Origin: Bacteroidota bacterium
GTDB lineage: Bacteria; Bacteroidota; Bacteroidia; AKYH767-A; OLB10
Direction of reading: 5' to 3'
Assembly (NCBI GenBank): GCA_947447155.1
Contig: CANFIN010000012.1
Span: 1-45,980, forward strand
DNA length: 45,980 nucleotides
A program made the translations under genes and the position numbers. Under the pieces are notes generated by a model. That model was not told the DNA's origin and searched no databases. It saw only the letters and a list, made by a program, of their open reading frames with translations. Position 1 is the first letter of the stretch. Each line of letters begins with the position of its first letter. Positions 7,497-17,332 of the stretch are shown here, in pieces.

Positions 7497-7498
7497 AG

Positions 7499-7586
7499 CG
7501 GAGACGGCGAGATTCGAACTCGCGATACCCTTTTGGGGTATACACACTTTCCAGGCGTGCTCCTTCAACCACTCGGACACGTCTCC
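7499..7586 (-). tRNA. tRNA-Ser (anticodon GGA)
   Basis: This is an 88-nt class II tRNA. The acceptor stem is GGAGACG/CGTCTCC with discriminator G. The anticodon stem CACGC/GTGTG encloses CTGGAAA (anticodon GGA, reading TCC/TCT). A long variable arm (TATACCC-CAAAA-GGGTATC) precedes the T arm (GCGAGTTCGAATCTCGC). CCA is not encoded, in contrast to tRNA-Arg. Confidence 0.95.
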
Positions 7587-7600
7587 GTATTTTGGAGTGC

Positions 7601-7608
7601 CAAAAGTA
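7601..7608 (-). promoter_or_regulatory. -7 promoter element (TACTTTTG) for tRNA-Ser
   Basis: An exact TAnnTTTG match on the minus strand is separated from the mature tRNA 5' end by 14 bp. The spacing is the same as at tRNA-Cys. Confidence 0.7.
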
Positions 7609-7664
7609 CGAATTAATAAGTGATTAAATAGTCATGATTGTACAAATACAATTCAGGTATTTTA

Positions 7665-7672
7665 TACTTTTG
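7665..7672 (+). promoter_or_regulatory. -7 promoter element (TACTTTTG) for the PAP2 gene
   Basis: An exact TAnnTTTG match lies 22 bp before the ATG at 7695. The nearest upstream TTG (7638-7640) is 24 bp away, slightly far for a -33 element. Confidence 0.6.
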
Positions 7673-7694
7673 GTCTCCTCAGTTATCTACCCGA

Positions 7695-8642
7695 ATGAAA
7701 ACAATTTTAATTTGTCTTGTAGTAGTATTATCAAGTTTTGCATCCAATGCTGCCGCTCCATCTGACTCTACAAGAAAGCATATTCCATATAAAGAATGGG
7801 AAACGCAATATCATTTAAAAAATGAAATTACTTTAAACTATGAACGACCAAGGGCGTTTGATTTTGTTACTAAAGTTCCAAAGGATATGTGGGGTTATTG
7901 TAAATATTCATTCAATAAAAAAAGCATTCCTGGGATATTAGCTATTGCACTTACCTCTGCCATTTTAATAAATAACGATCAAGCAATCACAGATGGTACT
8001 CAACAATTTTGCGACAATATACATCTTACCAGAAACAGTTCATACAACAATGTGTTTGCTCCTAAACTTCAAGGTCAACATGTAAATATTATAAGCATTC
8101 CTCAGAATTTAAACACTGCTTTGTATACTCTCGGTCAGGGCTATCCGGCATTGCTTCTTGGAGGAGGAATTTTTTATTATGGTATTCGTAATCATGACAT
8201 TCGTGCGGTAAGCACAGCTTCTCAATTAACTGAATCGTTTATTGCAATGGGTATCGCTACGCAAGTTGTTAAAAGAATAACAGGGCGAGAAACACCTATT
8301 CGTTCAACGCAAGCAGGGGGAAAGTGGTCACCCTTTCATCCATTTATGGATTATCAAAAAAACACACCTAAATATGACGCCTTTCCTTCAGGGCATTTAG
8401 CAACTATAATTTGTGCAGTAACTGTTTTAGCAGAAAATTATCCTGAGAAAAAATGGATCAAACCTGTTGGCTATACACTTGGTGCTTTAGTTGCATTTTC
8501 TATGCTCAACAATGGTGTTCATTGGGCAGGTGATTATCCACTTGCGTTTGGAATTGGTTATGGATTTGGGAAAGTAGTTGCTGCTACATCAAGAAAATTA
8601 GAAGGTAAGAAAACGAGAAAGTCGTTTATATTTTCACACTAA
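7695..8642 (+). CDS. PAP2 family phosphatase, exported
   Basis: This 315-residue protein starts at ATG 7695, which gives a clear signal peptide (MKTILICLVVVLSSFASNAAA). The TTG start in the ORF track would place 19 extra residues in front, across the promoter element. The PAP2 motifs are KRITGRETP (C1), PSGH (C2) and SMLNNGVHWAGD (C3). Catalytic histidines of C2 and C3 are present, but the C3 arginine (SR-x5-H) is methionine here. Members dephosphorylate lipid phosphates such as undecaprenyl pyrophosphate, phosphatidate or lipid A. Several hydrophobic segments suggest membrane association. It overlaps the convergent regulator gene by 4 bp. Confidence 0.88.
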   Translation: MKTILICLVVVLSSFASNAAAPSDSTRKHIPYKEWETQYHLKNEITLNYERPRAFDFVTKVPKDMWGYCKYSFNKKSIPGILAIALTSAILINNDQAITDGTQQFCDNIHLTRNSSYNNVFAPKLQGQHVNIISIPQNLNTALYTLGQGYPALLLGGGIFYYGIRNHDIRAVSTASQLTESFIAMGIATQVVKRITGRETPIRSTQAGGKWSPFHPFMDYQKNTPKYDAFPSGHLATIICAVTVLAENYPEKKWIKPVGYTLGALVAFSMLNNGVHWAGDYPLAFGIGYGFGKVVAATSRKLEGKKTRKSFIFSH

Positions 8643-9358
8643 TTTAAATTAACTTTTTCAGATAATATTTTATCAAATTTTATCAATAAGTCAGGGTCAT
8701 TTTTAATTCCTTTTTCAATTGCCCACAAGACTAAATCAAGTGAAGTTTGACAACCAATAATTTTATATATCTCAGAGCGATGAACACTGGTAGTACGATC
8801 TGATAAATGCAAAATTTCGGCAATGCTCTTATTCTTAAAACCATGAGCCATTAAAAAGACAATCTCGATATAGTTTTTATGATAGTGCAGTTTTTGATAA
8901 ACTTCATCCGCTTTCATCGACTTAAACATTTTAATACGGGAATGGACCAACTCACTATTTTGACGTGAATAGTATCGTTCACCGTTGAGCACTTTATTGA
9001 TTGCACGGGCTAATTCCATTTGATTAACTGACTTATCCAAATAGCCATCAACACCCATATTATAAGTTGTTAAAATGTAGTCCTCTTCCTTAAAATGCGT
9101 TAATACAATTATTCGAACATCTGGATAATGTTGCTTGATGCCTTTTATTAATTCAATTCCATTTTGAGGTTGTAAATCAATTTCAGTGACAACAATATCA
9201 ATTTTTAATTTCGATAATTTTTCGCAAGCCTCTATAAAAGTTGTTGCGTGATGCAATTCTACTCTTTGCCAAATATCCATAATAGCTGATGATGCACCTC
9301 GTCTATAAAAAGGGTGTGTATCGACTAATAAAATTGCAAAGGAAGAATTTTCAATCAT
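8639..9358 (-). CDS. LuxR/NarL-type response regulator with altered phosphorylation site
   Basis: This 239-residue protein has an N-terminal receiver (about 1-125) and a C-terminal LuxR-type helix-turn-helix (about 165-225, GFKNKSIAEILHLSDRTTSVHRSEIYK). In the receiver the usual VDDHP is VDTHP (D13, T14). The phospho-acceptor position in the D-x4-D pattern is glutamate (IDIVVTEI, E59). T87 and K109 are kept. Glutamate there often mimics the phosphorylated state, so it may act without a kinase. No partner kinase gene is adjacent. It probably regulates transcription, target unknown. Confidence 0.9.
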   Translation of the reverse strand: MIENSSFAILLVDTHPFYRRGASSAIMDIWQRVELHHATTFIEACEKLSKLKIDIVVTEIDLQPQNGIELIKGIKQHYPDVRIIVLTHFKEEDYILTTYNMGVDGYLDKSVNQMELARAINKVLNGERYYSRQNSELVHSRIKMFKSMKADEVYQKLHYHKNYIEIVFLMAHGFKNKSIAEILHLSDRTTSVHRSEIYKIIGCQTSLDLVLWAIEKGIKNDPDLLIKFDKILSEKVNLN

Positions 9359-9527
9359 TAATGCAATTTACAATTTGTTTTATGAAAATAAAAATATATT
9401 GTAAAATTGGAATGCCTTAAGTTAGATAATTTTAAACACCTTTAATTATTTAGTTTTCATAGGCAAAATAGCCCGATTATATTATAACAAATTGTTAATA
9501 ACGAAAAATAATAATTAACTAAAACAA

Positions 9528-9552
9528 AAAGGCCCGGAATATCCGAGCCTTT
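9528..9552 (-). terminator. Rho-independent terminator of gcvH
   Basis: Reading leftward, the stem AAAGGCTCGGA/TCCGGGCCTTT has one mismatched pair and a 3-nt loop, followed by TTTTTGTTTT. It lies 20 bp past the gcvH stop. Confidence 0.85.
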
Positions 9553-9572
9553 AACCATATTTCTAACTTCGA

Positions 9573-9953
9573 TTATGCGCCTATCAAAGCACCGTACGCA
9601 GCAGCATCTAATAGTTCGTTTAAATGCGAAGGGTCTGAAATTTTTATCTTCACCATCCATCCTTCACCATAAGGATCTGAATTTACCAACTCTGGATTTC
9701 CTTCTAGCGCATCATTTAATTCAAGTACCTCACCAGTAACAGGCATGAACAAATCAGAAACTGTTTTAACGGCCTCTACAGTTCCGAATACAGCTTCTTT
9801 ATCCACAGTTTCTCCTATTGTTTCAATTTCAACGTAAACGATATCACCTAATTCGCTTTGTGCAAAATCGGTAATTCCAATAACAGCGATATCGCCATCA
9901 ACACGAACCCATTCGTGATCTTTTGTGTACTTTAATTCTGAAGGAATATTCAT
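9573..9953 (-). CDS. gcvH: Glycine cleavage system H protein
   Basis: This 126-residue lipoyl carrier shuttles the aminomethyl group between the P, T and L proteins of the glycine cleavage system. The N-terminus [16 protein letters not shown] and the lipoylation motif [15 protein letters not shown] (K63) are diagnostic, and the length is normal. It lies 29 bp downstream of sprA, with its own -7 element in that gap and a terminator after it, so it can be expressed independently. The gcvP and gcvT genes are not in the window. gcvH beside sprA is, from memory, the arrangement in other Bacteroidota. Confidence 0.97.
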   Translation of the reverse strand: MNIPSELKYTKDHEWVRVDGDIAVIGITDFAQSELGDIVYVEIETIGETVDKEAVFGTVEAVKTVSDLFMPVTGEVLELNDALEGNPELVNSDPYGEGWMVKIKISDPSHLNELLDAAAYGALIGA

Positions 9954-9970
9954 AATGGTTTAATTTTTTA

Positions 9971-9978
9971 CAAATTTA
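9971..9978 (-). promoter_or_regulatory. -7 promoter element (TAAATTTG) for gcvH
   Basis: An exact TAnnTTTG match on the minus strand sits in the short sprA-gcvH gap, 17 bp before the gcvH ATG. Confidence 0.55.
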
Positions 9979-9982
9979 ATTT

Positions 9983-12900
9983 TTATTGTGATAATGAGAA
10001 TCTGATTTCAATTCCTGTATTAATATTTGATGTAGGATAAGATGTCGATATAACAGGAGTATTTATAGTTTGTTCATAGAAGAAACGCATATTTAACTTA
10101 TCGCTAATCGCATAATCTGCAGCCGCTTTAATTGAATAAACATTTAATCCAGCTGTTGGTTGATTAACACCTTCCAGTAATCGTCTGATAATTGTTACAT
10201 TCTTACGAGCACTAAAATCAGCAGTTAAATTTAATCCATTACCCGATACTTTCTTAGAAAGATTAAATGGTAACTTAAACTTAGTCAATCGGTAGCCAAA
10301 CCCAAGTGTTATTTCTTTTCCTTTTACTTCAGTAATCTGAACGCCAGCATACGTTAACGATACATTTCTGTCACGTTTAAATTCTGCTCTTGTTTGAATA
10401 TTGTTTTTCCATGTTACATCAACCCCTAAGAATGGCGCAAATTGCTCGACCATAGAAATTTGTCCGAATTCTCTTGAAGGGATAAAGTTACCGCCGATAT
10501 CTTTAGCTGATGGATATTTACTATCCACATAATTCAAATTACGATTATAGCTATTAACATTAAATGTAGAGCGATAACTATGTGATAAACTTACATTATT
10601 AAATACTTTTTTAAATAACGGAAGCTTGCTCAATCCATCATAAGTAACTCTCCAGTTTGGCAATGGTATTTTTGAAAAAGGGCTCAACTTAACGTCATTA
10701 GCTGATTTACCTGTATAAGCAGAAATAAAGGCCAGCGTCAATACTTCTTGTTGCGTACCACTATATCCATCATTGTATATAATTCCGAAGGTATCTGGCG
10801 CTGCAAAGCCCACAGAGTTCGGATTAGTTGCAGCTAAGCGCTCCGAAATAATTTTGCGATTGATTGAAAACTGTTCGAACACAGCATTTGAATAAGTGGT
10901 AGGGTCATCTTTAGCAAATGCAGTATTTATGGAGATTGTAGAAATACTAAAGTTCCCTGTCTCAGTTACGCTTTGCGAATCAAATCGAGAACCATTCCAA
11001 CGGAAATATTCTGAATTGTTGCGTGTATACTGACGCGTTGCATTTAATTCAATCTTTAAACCATTAAATGGTTCAATAGAACTCCTTGCAGAAAAGTTTT
11101 CATTATAATTTCTTGCAAATGCATTATTCAAACTTGTATCGGCAGTTATCCATTTTCCATTTACAGCCTGAGGACGAATATCTTGTTGTGATCCAAATGC
11201 AAAGCCAAATCCCGGTGAATTATGATCGAGATCCTGACCTAACAATTGTGAATAATTAACATACCCCGGTAATACAGTACCGTTAGTTTCACTGTATGTA
11301 AATCCAACAGATTTTACACCCATTATCATACGACCTAAGAATCTAACGCCATCAGGAATTGCATTGGGCGCTTTAACCTTAGGTGCTTTCATTCCCGGTA
11401 TTGAATCCTTTGGATTTTTAGGTGGCTCCGTTTTTACTGCTGGCTTTTTAGGTGGTTTAGGTGAATTGATTTTCTTTAAGAATGGAACTTTATTGTACAA
11501 AGTAGTTAAGACGAAATTTCCATTTACCTGTTTTGTATTTGAGTTTTGTATTGTATTACCCGTTCGCGAATCAATACCAAAGGCCCCTGTTGTTGTATTT
11601 TGAATAAACTGACCAGATTGCCAATTATAGTTAAATCCATACTTAACATTTAATGAAACCCAATCGGTAAGAGGAAACTTATTTAATGGCACTTGATAGG
11701 AAACATTTCCAGCTTGCGTATATTGTTTATTTCTGCCAAGCAAATAATTCTTTCCAAATATATTACTCTTAATAGAATCTTTATCCTGTTGCGTATCAAT
11801 TCTACCTTCTGGTTCATCAATTACGCCATAATTATTTGCATTAAAATCAAATTTAATTGATTTAGTAATATCATATTTAAAATCATAAACACGACGAGTA
11901 TCAAAATTCTTATTAAAGAAGGTGTCCCTCACGATATCTGCATACCCAGTATTATTACGATATAACTTTTCTCCGTAAACGCGTTGTGCATCCATTCTAA
12001 AATTCATGCTTGTTGGAACAAGATTAATATTCAAATCTTTTACAAGTTTTAAATATTTTGAATTCAGGAATGTAGCTTTTGCAAATGGACTTATATACTT
12101 TGGAGTTGTATTAAAATTATATCCAATTGCTCCTCTATGCGTTTTTATTATATCATATTCAATAGTAATATCGCGATGCATAACTTCATCATAGCCGTAC
12201 GTCAAGTTGAAGTTTTCGATGTCATACACTTTTGCCTTTGCAGTTCCGCTTCTATTCTTTTTTACGTTAGTAAAGTTTATTCCTTTAGTTCTAGTATAAT
12301 CTTGTGAGCGTTTTTTAAATTCTTTTTTATCAGCAGTTGTTTGATTATTTTTTAAAGCATCTGCAAATGGCACATCTTGATCCAATGGATCGTATTGAGG
12401 GTTATTTACTACCGTACCGTAGTTCACATATAGCGGAATATCTAAATTTGCTTTCTCAGGCAAGAATTTACCTAAATATAAGGTAGATGTTGCATTGAAA
12501 GATGTTTCAGCACTTCTTCTACGTTCACTTACTTTTTGCTCGATACTTCCAAAGCCAACTGATTTATGCGTACCTGTTAGAGCAACATTTCCAATGTCTG
12601 CTAACTTGGTTGTTACACGGCCCGTTGCTGCCCATCCGCCTTTTTTATCAAAATCTGTCAGACGTAATTCATTCACCCATATCTCTGCACATTTTGGCGT
12701 ACCATCGTCACCGTTAGGATTAGCAGGGTCGCGTTTTGGATTACGGACACCAATCATAATTGTACGCACACTACTTAGTGAAGGATTTCCTTTAATAGAT
12801 AAAGCGTTTCTTCCATTCTCATCTATTTCAGAATAGATACTTGTAAGATTTATCGTTCCACCTGAATTATCTACTGCCGTATTTCGAGATAGTTTAAGAT

Positions 12901-15900
12901 TTACAAATTTGTCTAAATCTAAATCAATGTTATTTACATCTGGCCATATAGCATATTGGTCAGTTGATCCCCATGATGTTTTTTTCAAAGGCACTTCATA
13001 TTCATAATAATTCTCCGTGAAATCATTCCCCATCCTAATAAAAACAGTAAGGTCGTTATCTTTTAAATCATCGGAAACTCCAGATGATTCTGCATGGATA
13101 AACATTTTAAGTTTTTTATACGAACGTAAATCAAGACCTAAATTTTTAAAAGCTGCTCTTGCATCACCATCTTCCAGATCGCAAACTTTTAGAGATAACG
13201 ACTGCTCATTTAATCGTTGAAGAGTTGTAGATCCAATATTTGTTTCTTGCTGAATATCTGGCGGTAATACATAAGGTATTGGCGTTCTATTTCCATTTTC
13301 TTCAATACTTACAGAAGAAATATCAAACGTGCCATTATTCGGATCACCTGGAATTACTTCACCAGCACTATGCATATCATTTGCATACTTGCGCCATTCA
13401 CCACGCAAAAATTCAAGCTTTGCAAATCGTAATGTCATTGGCTCATTAAAACCAGACATAAAAGTTCTTATAAAACTAATCGTATTAAAACCTTCGATAT
13501 CTCCATACTTCGTAATATTTGGATTATTTCCTTGTACATCACGAATTGGAATTTTAAATTGATACCAAGTTATATCCGTGTTAGTAGAATTTGGCAACGA
13601 AACATTTCTAGTGATTTTGTCAACGATAAAATTCTTTCCAACTTCCAGATCACCTTGGTGAAGAGAAACATGGTATTCATAAAATTGTTCTGAGGCCTCT
13701 TGATTAAAATCCTTATTTACATCTTCTACATCAGGAATTGTAGTTGCTGAAGTTGAATACGATTCTGTACTTTGATTATCCGTTGGAGAATTACCGTCGG
13801 GATGACTATAATTTTTATATCGGTCTAGAATACTTTTTTGAGCATTATCATAATCAGTTCCTCTGTAATAATGATAGTTATCTGATGAAGGATCTGAAGC
13901 CGACTGTTGATATGCTGTTGGCGAAACATTAGCACTTAATGTACTTAAGTAGTCTTGAAAAACAGATGGCTCTAAAGAGTTCTTTACTCCATCCAAACCA
14001 ACATCCTGATATTGTCGTGCGTCAGGATTATTATCGAATGCATAAATAATCGGTGGTTGGGTGCGAGGAGTAAAACCCCAGACTGTTTTATTGGAAGCTG
14101 CGGTATCGCCTGTTGATGACAAACCATTTTCATATTCTAATTTACCATCCTTCAAAATATCTTCACTGATATTTCCAAGGTTAAAATATAAATCACCACC
14201 AGTTGTATTCTGACTATTGCTATTAAATGGATCCATCATCCAAAACTGAATGAATTCAATATTAGCCGCATCAAAATCGGTTGATTCGATACGACGCATA
14301 ATACCACCCCAACGGGATGAGGGGTCTAACAATTTACCATCAGCATCAACACCAGCTGAGTACGCTGACGGTAACACATCATAGTTATATGGTCCTCTTT
14401 CTGCTGGATAGAATGACATATTCATCACAGGAAGAATTACTGTCTGTCCTTGTGGAGCCTCTTTATTAGGAAATATTTCTTTCTCTGGAATCTGACGCAC
14501 TAAGTGATTAGAGATATCGTTGTTAGTAATGTGTGCGGGCGTTACACCACTTTGATTTCTATAAAACAATGGATCAATAATGTACCATGAAAATTTACTT
14601 CTGTTAAATCCATAGGTCGTAGAAACTGAATCTAATCTTGCTTCAGCAAAACGACTTTGAGGTGTAGACGCTAACGTCCATGCACCTACGTTAGTTTTTA
14701 GATCAATTGTTGTTTGACTTCCTTCAAAGTCATCGATATAAGCCGTTCCGTTTTTACCAATAGCTTTACTATTCCCCGGTATTAAGTCCGCAAACTCGCC
14801 GCTAACAGTAATTTGAGAGGGCGACTTGGTAGAAATTCCTGGAATCTTATCAATCATTTTTGTTAACCAACGCGATTCGCGTTTCCATGTTCCATCAACA
14901 CCCCAAATTGTATTTGCAATTGGTTCATCACCAAAATTTACTTTTTGAGTAATAGGCCTTTCATTCAAACGCATAATAGTACCGCCCACTACTAAATCTT
15001 TATTCACTACATAATCGAAGCGAGAACCAAATAAAGTTTTAGATTGAATACTAAACAATGAATTACTTTCAAGGGAAATATTAATTGCTTGTCCTGAATT
15101 TAAAATACTCTGATTAATGATTTTTACACGACCTAGGTTATAATCGACCGTATAATCGATATTTTCTGTAAGCGGAATTCCTCCAGCAGTTACTTTAACT
15201 GATCCTTCAGGAATGTTTAACTGATTTAAAGGAATATCAGATCCAAACTTACTAGAATAACTTCCTTTTAAACTAAATTTATTCTTTTCCGGAAATTGCA
15301 ACGCAATTGTTTTTGTTGAATCATACAATACATCGTATGCATAAATATCTGCATTGGTCTGACTAATAAACCTACTTCTCAAATACGAACTAAACGGTTC
15401 ACGTACAGGAAAAATTACACGTCCGCTGTTGCTGTTAATAGTTACGCCTTCAATAAAATCATATTCTCCATCCGGACGAGGATCGTTATTTACATTTAAC
15501 TTATCAAGGTTAAACAAACGATTCAATGCTTTAGCATAAACATTAGGTTCAGCAGGAGAAACAGGAATGTAGTTTAATCTATTTCCAATTGTATCTACAT
15601 AATATAAGACATTTAACTTGAAATCTTTTTTATCAATTTGAAAGCCGCCTAAAGCATAAATATTCTTCATCATCAAATCCCATAAAGGTAGCTTGGTATT
15701 TGTGATTCGTGCTTTTAGTAATTTCAGCATTAAAACCTTTGGAGGTTCAACTCCTGATGTTGTCAACTCGCCTACTCTGTACACTTGGCTTCCTACCGTA
15801 TACTCAAATGCTACTGCTAAAACTTCATTTGTATTTAATGCTTGATTTAAGGAGATATAACCTAATCGAGAATTAAATGTATATTCATTAGTATTTAACT

Positions 15901-17218
15901 TTCTTGCATTTTGCACTACCTCATAATCGCGAGATGCGGACAAATACGGAATAGAGGCCATCGTATTCTGTACCGAATTGATATCACGAATAGATGGATA
16001 ATTATTTAATATATCTTGATATAAAGTATTTGAAAGTGTATCCGAAGGATATGCATAACCTGTTCCTGGAATAGATGAATTATAAGGACTACTTTCTGCC
16101 AGGTCTGTAAAACCAACTATTGTTCTGGTATTATCTGTAGAGTTATTTTTATTTGTCACCCATACTTCTATACGGGTAATATTTGTATTGGAATTGATAA
16201 ATGGCAAATCCTTTAAAGCATTATCATAATTATCTTTAAAATAATTTGCTAGGAAATAATGTTTATTGGCTTCGTATTGATCTGCAGAAATATCGAAGTT
16301 GGTTGTTGTAGCTCCTCCCTTTACTTCAATATTCGAAGACTTCCCTTTTTGTTGAGTAAGGATAGACGTTACCGTTAGCTTTCCAAATTTCAATTGTGTT
16401 TTTAATCCAAATAAACTCTGGCTCCCTTGTATCAACTGAGTATTAAGTGGAAGACTAACATTACCTGCTTGAAGCTTTTGTATTATTTCATCTTCAAATC
16501 CTGTGTATTCTAATTTAATTTGATTTTCAAAATCGAAACTAGCTTCGGTATTATAATTAGTTGTTATTTTTAATTTCTCTCCGATATTACCAATCACATT
16601 CATTTGAATGCGTTCTTTGAAATCGAATGTTGTATTTTTTCGTTGGCGCTCTGGCAATGTTGGATTATCATAACGACTGATATTTAGTCCGAAGCTTAAT
16701 GCAGCAGAACCTTGAGGGCGAATATCAATTGTATTACCGCCGAATATACGGTTGAAAGCTTCACCACCTACATAGAGGCGAGGCGCAAAACCTTTTCTTT
16801 GTGTGACACTTTCTTCGTTTGCTTTCTTCTTCCAATAATCGCGAGTGCTTTGCTTAAATTGTGATTCTTTAAACTCTTCAAATGTCATGTAGCTAGGACT
16901 ACGGAAATTTTGACCACCGATTTTTTCAAAAATATCATACTCCCTATTTTCAGGGTTGTACTCAACAGTAGTTTTTATATTGGAAGGGTAATTTAAATAA
17001 AGCGGGCTCAAAGATGGTTGTGAACTATACGGATCTGAATAGCGATCACTAAATGGATAGCGAAGCATTATTGGAACATTATTAGTTGAACCAGTATCTC
17101 CAGGAAGCACAAAATAGTTTTCGTGAATTTCTGCGACCGCAGGACTATCCGAAAAAATTAGTGTAACTAATATTACCACCCCCAGCAAAACAGAAATATA
17201 AAACCGAATATTTTTCAA
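9983..17218 (-). CDS. sprA: SprA, T9SS outer-membrane translocon (Sov homologue)
   Basis: This 2411-residue protein matches the size (about 2400) and character of SprA/Sov, the giant beta-barrel pore through which the type IX secretion system exports proteins with C-terminal sorting domains. A signal peptide (MKNIRFYISVLLGVVILVTLIFSDSPAVA) is followed by alternating amphipathic strands throughout. Recognisable stretches include FAPRLYVGGEAFNRIFGGNTIDIRPQGSAALSFG cut short as GGNTIDIRPQGSA, and the end NTGIEIRFSLSQ typical of a closing barrel strand. It lies between ruvA and gcvH, a conserved neighbourhood. A low-complexity P/K-rich insert is seen near residue 1945. The gene is uninterrupted. 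Three T9SS substrates are encoded in the window. Confidence 0.97.
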   Translation of the reverse strand: MKNIRFYISVLLGVVILVTLIFSDSPAVAEIHENYFVLPGDTGSTNNVPIMLRYPFSDRYSDPYSSQPSLSPLYLNYPSNIKTTVEYNPENREYDIFEKIGGQNFRSPSYMTFEEFKESQFKQSTRDYWKKKANEESVTQRKGFAPRLYVGGEAFNRIFGGNTIDIRPQGSAALSFGLNISRYDNPTLPERQRKNTTFDFKERIQMNVIGNIGEKLKITTNYNTEASFDFENQIKLEYTGFEDEIIQKLQAGNVSLPLNTQLIQGSQSLFGLKTQLKFGKLTVTSILTQQKGKSSNIEVKGGATTTNFDISADQYEANKHYFLANYFKDNYDNALKDLPFINSNTNITRIEVWVTNKNNSTDNTRTIVGFTDLAESSPYNSSIPGTGYAYPSDTLSNTLYQDILNNYPSIRDINSVQNTMASIPYLSASRDYEVVQNARKLNTNEYTFNSRLGYISLNQALNTNEVLAVAFEYTVGSQVYRVGELTTSGVEPPKVLMLKLLKARITNTKLPLWDLMMKNIYALGGFQIDKKDFKLNVLYYVDTIGNRLNYIPVSPAEPNVYAKALNRLFNLDKLNVNNDPRPDGEYDFIEGVTINSNSGRVIFPVREPFSSYLRSRFISQTNADIYAYDVLYDSTKTIALQFPEKNKFSLKGSYSSKFGSDIPLNQLNIPEGSVKVTAGGIPLTENIDYTVDYNLGRVKIINQSILNSGQAINISLESNSLFSIQSKTLFGSRFDYVVNKDLVVGGTIMRLNERPITQKVNFGDEPIANTIWGVDGTWKRESRWLTKMIDKIPGISTKSPSQITVSGEFADLIPGNSKAIGKNGTAYIDDFEGSQTTIDLKTNVGAWTLASTPQSRFAEARLDSVSTTYGFNRSKFSWYIIDPLFYRNQSGVTPAHITNNDISNHLVRQIPEKEIFPNKEAPQGQTVILPVMNMSFYPAERGPYNYDVLPSAYSAGVDADGKLLDPSSRWGGIMRRIESTDFDAANIEFIQFWMMDPFNSNSQNTTGGDLYFNLGNISEDILKDGKLEYENGLSSTGDTAASNKTVWGFTPRTQPPIIYAFDNNPDARQYQDVGLDGVKNSLEPSVFQDYLSTLSANVSPTAYQQSASDPSSDNYHYYRGTDYDNAQKSILDRYKNYSHPDGNSPTDNQSTESYSTSATTIPDVEDVNKDFNQEASEQFYEYHVSLHQGDLEVGKNFIVDKITRNVSLPNSTNTDITWYQFKIPIRDVQGNNPNITKYGDIEGFNTISFIRTFMSGFNEPMTLRFAKLEFLRGEWRKYANDMHSAGEVIPGDPNNGTFDISSVSIEENGNRTPIPYVLPPDIQQETNIGSTTLQRLNEQSLSLKVCDLEDGDARAAFKNLGLDLRSYKKLKMFIHAESSGVSDDLKDNDLTVFIRMGNDFTENYYEYEVPLKKTSWGSTDQYAIWPDVNNIDLDLDKFVNLKLSRNTAVDNSGGTINLTSIYSEIDENGRNALSIKGNPSLSSVRTIMIGVRNPKRDPANPNGDDGTPKCAEIWVNELRLTDFDKKGGWAATGRVTTKLADIGNVALTGTHKSVGFGSIEQKVSERRRSAETSFNATSTLYLGKFLPEKANLDIPLYVNYGTVVNNPQYDPLDQDVPFADALKNNQTTADKKEFKKRSQDYTRTKGINFTNVKKNRSGTAKAKVYDIENFNLTYGYDEVMHRDITIEYDIIKTHRGAIGYNFNTTPKYISPFAKATFLNSKYLKLVKDLNINLVPTSMNFRMDAQRVYGEKLYRNNTGYADIVRDTFFNKNFDTRRVYDFKYDITKSIKFDFNANNYGVIDEPEGRIDTQQDKDSIKSNIFGKNYLLGRNKQYTQAGNVSYQVPLNKFPLTDWVSLNVKYGFNYNWQSGQFIQNTTTGAFGIDSRTGNTIQNSNTKQVNGNFVLTTLYNKVPFLKKINSPKPPKKPAVKTEPPKNPKDSIPGMKAPKVKAPNAIPDGVRFLGRMIMGVKSVGFTYSETNGTVLPGYVNYSQLLGQDLDHNSPGFGFAFGSQQDIRPQAVNGKWITADTSLNNAFARNYNENFSARSSIEPFNGLKIELNATRQYTRNNSEYFRWNGSRFDSQSVTETGNFSISTISINTAFAKDDPTTYSNAVFEQFSINRKIISERLAATNPNSVGFAAPDTFGIIYNDGYSGTQQEVLTLAFISAYTGKSANDVKLSPFSKIPLPNWRVTYDGLSKLPLFKKVFNNVSLSHSYRSTFNVNSYNRNLNYVDSKYPSAKDIGGNFIPSREFGQISMVEQFAPFLGVDVTWKNNIQTRAEFKRDRNVSLTYAGVQITEVKGKEITLGFGYRLTKFKLPFNLSKKVSGNGLNLTADFSARKNVTIIRRLLEGVNQPTAGLNVYSIKAAADYAISDKLNMRFFYEQTINTPVISTSYPTSNINTGIEIRFSLSQ

Positions 17219-17332
17219 AACTATTTATTCTCAGATGTTAATTTTCCTTTAGGGCCCTAAGTTACTAAATTACCCAAAATACAGAGATAGAAAATCAATT
17301 CCAATCCCTGATTTTTTAATTTTTTAATATAG

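Noticed and set aside
7310-7498. 62-residue ORF on the plus strand
   Set aside because: It overlaps the tandem repeat and the inverted-repeat element, and has no recognisable features or promoter.
11364-13932. Several plus-strand ORFs inside sprA (11364, 12006, 12495, 12502, 13017, 13240, 13329, 13744)
   Set aside because: All are antisense shadows of the uninterrupted sprA frame, without promoters or family signatures.
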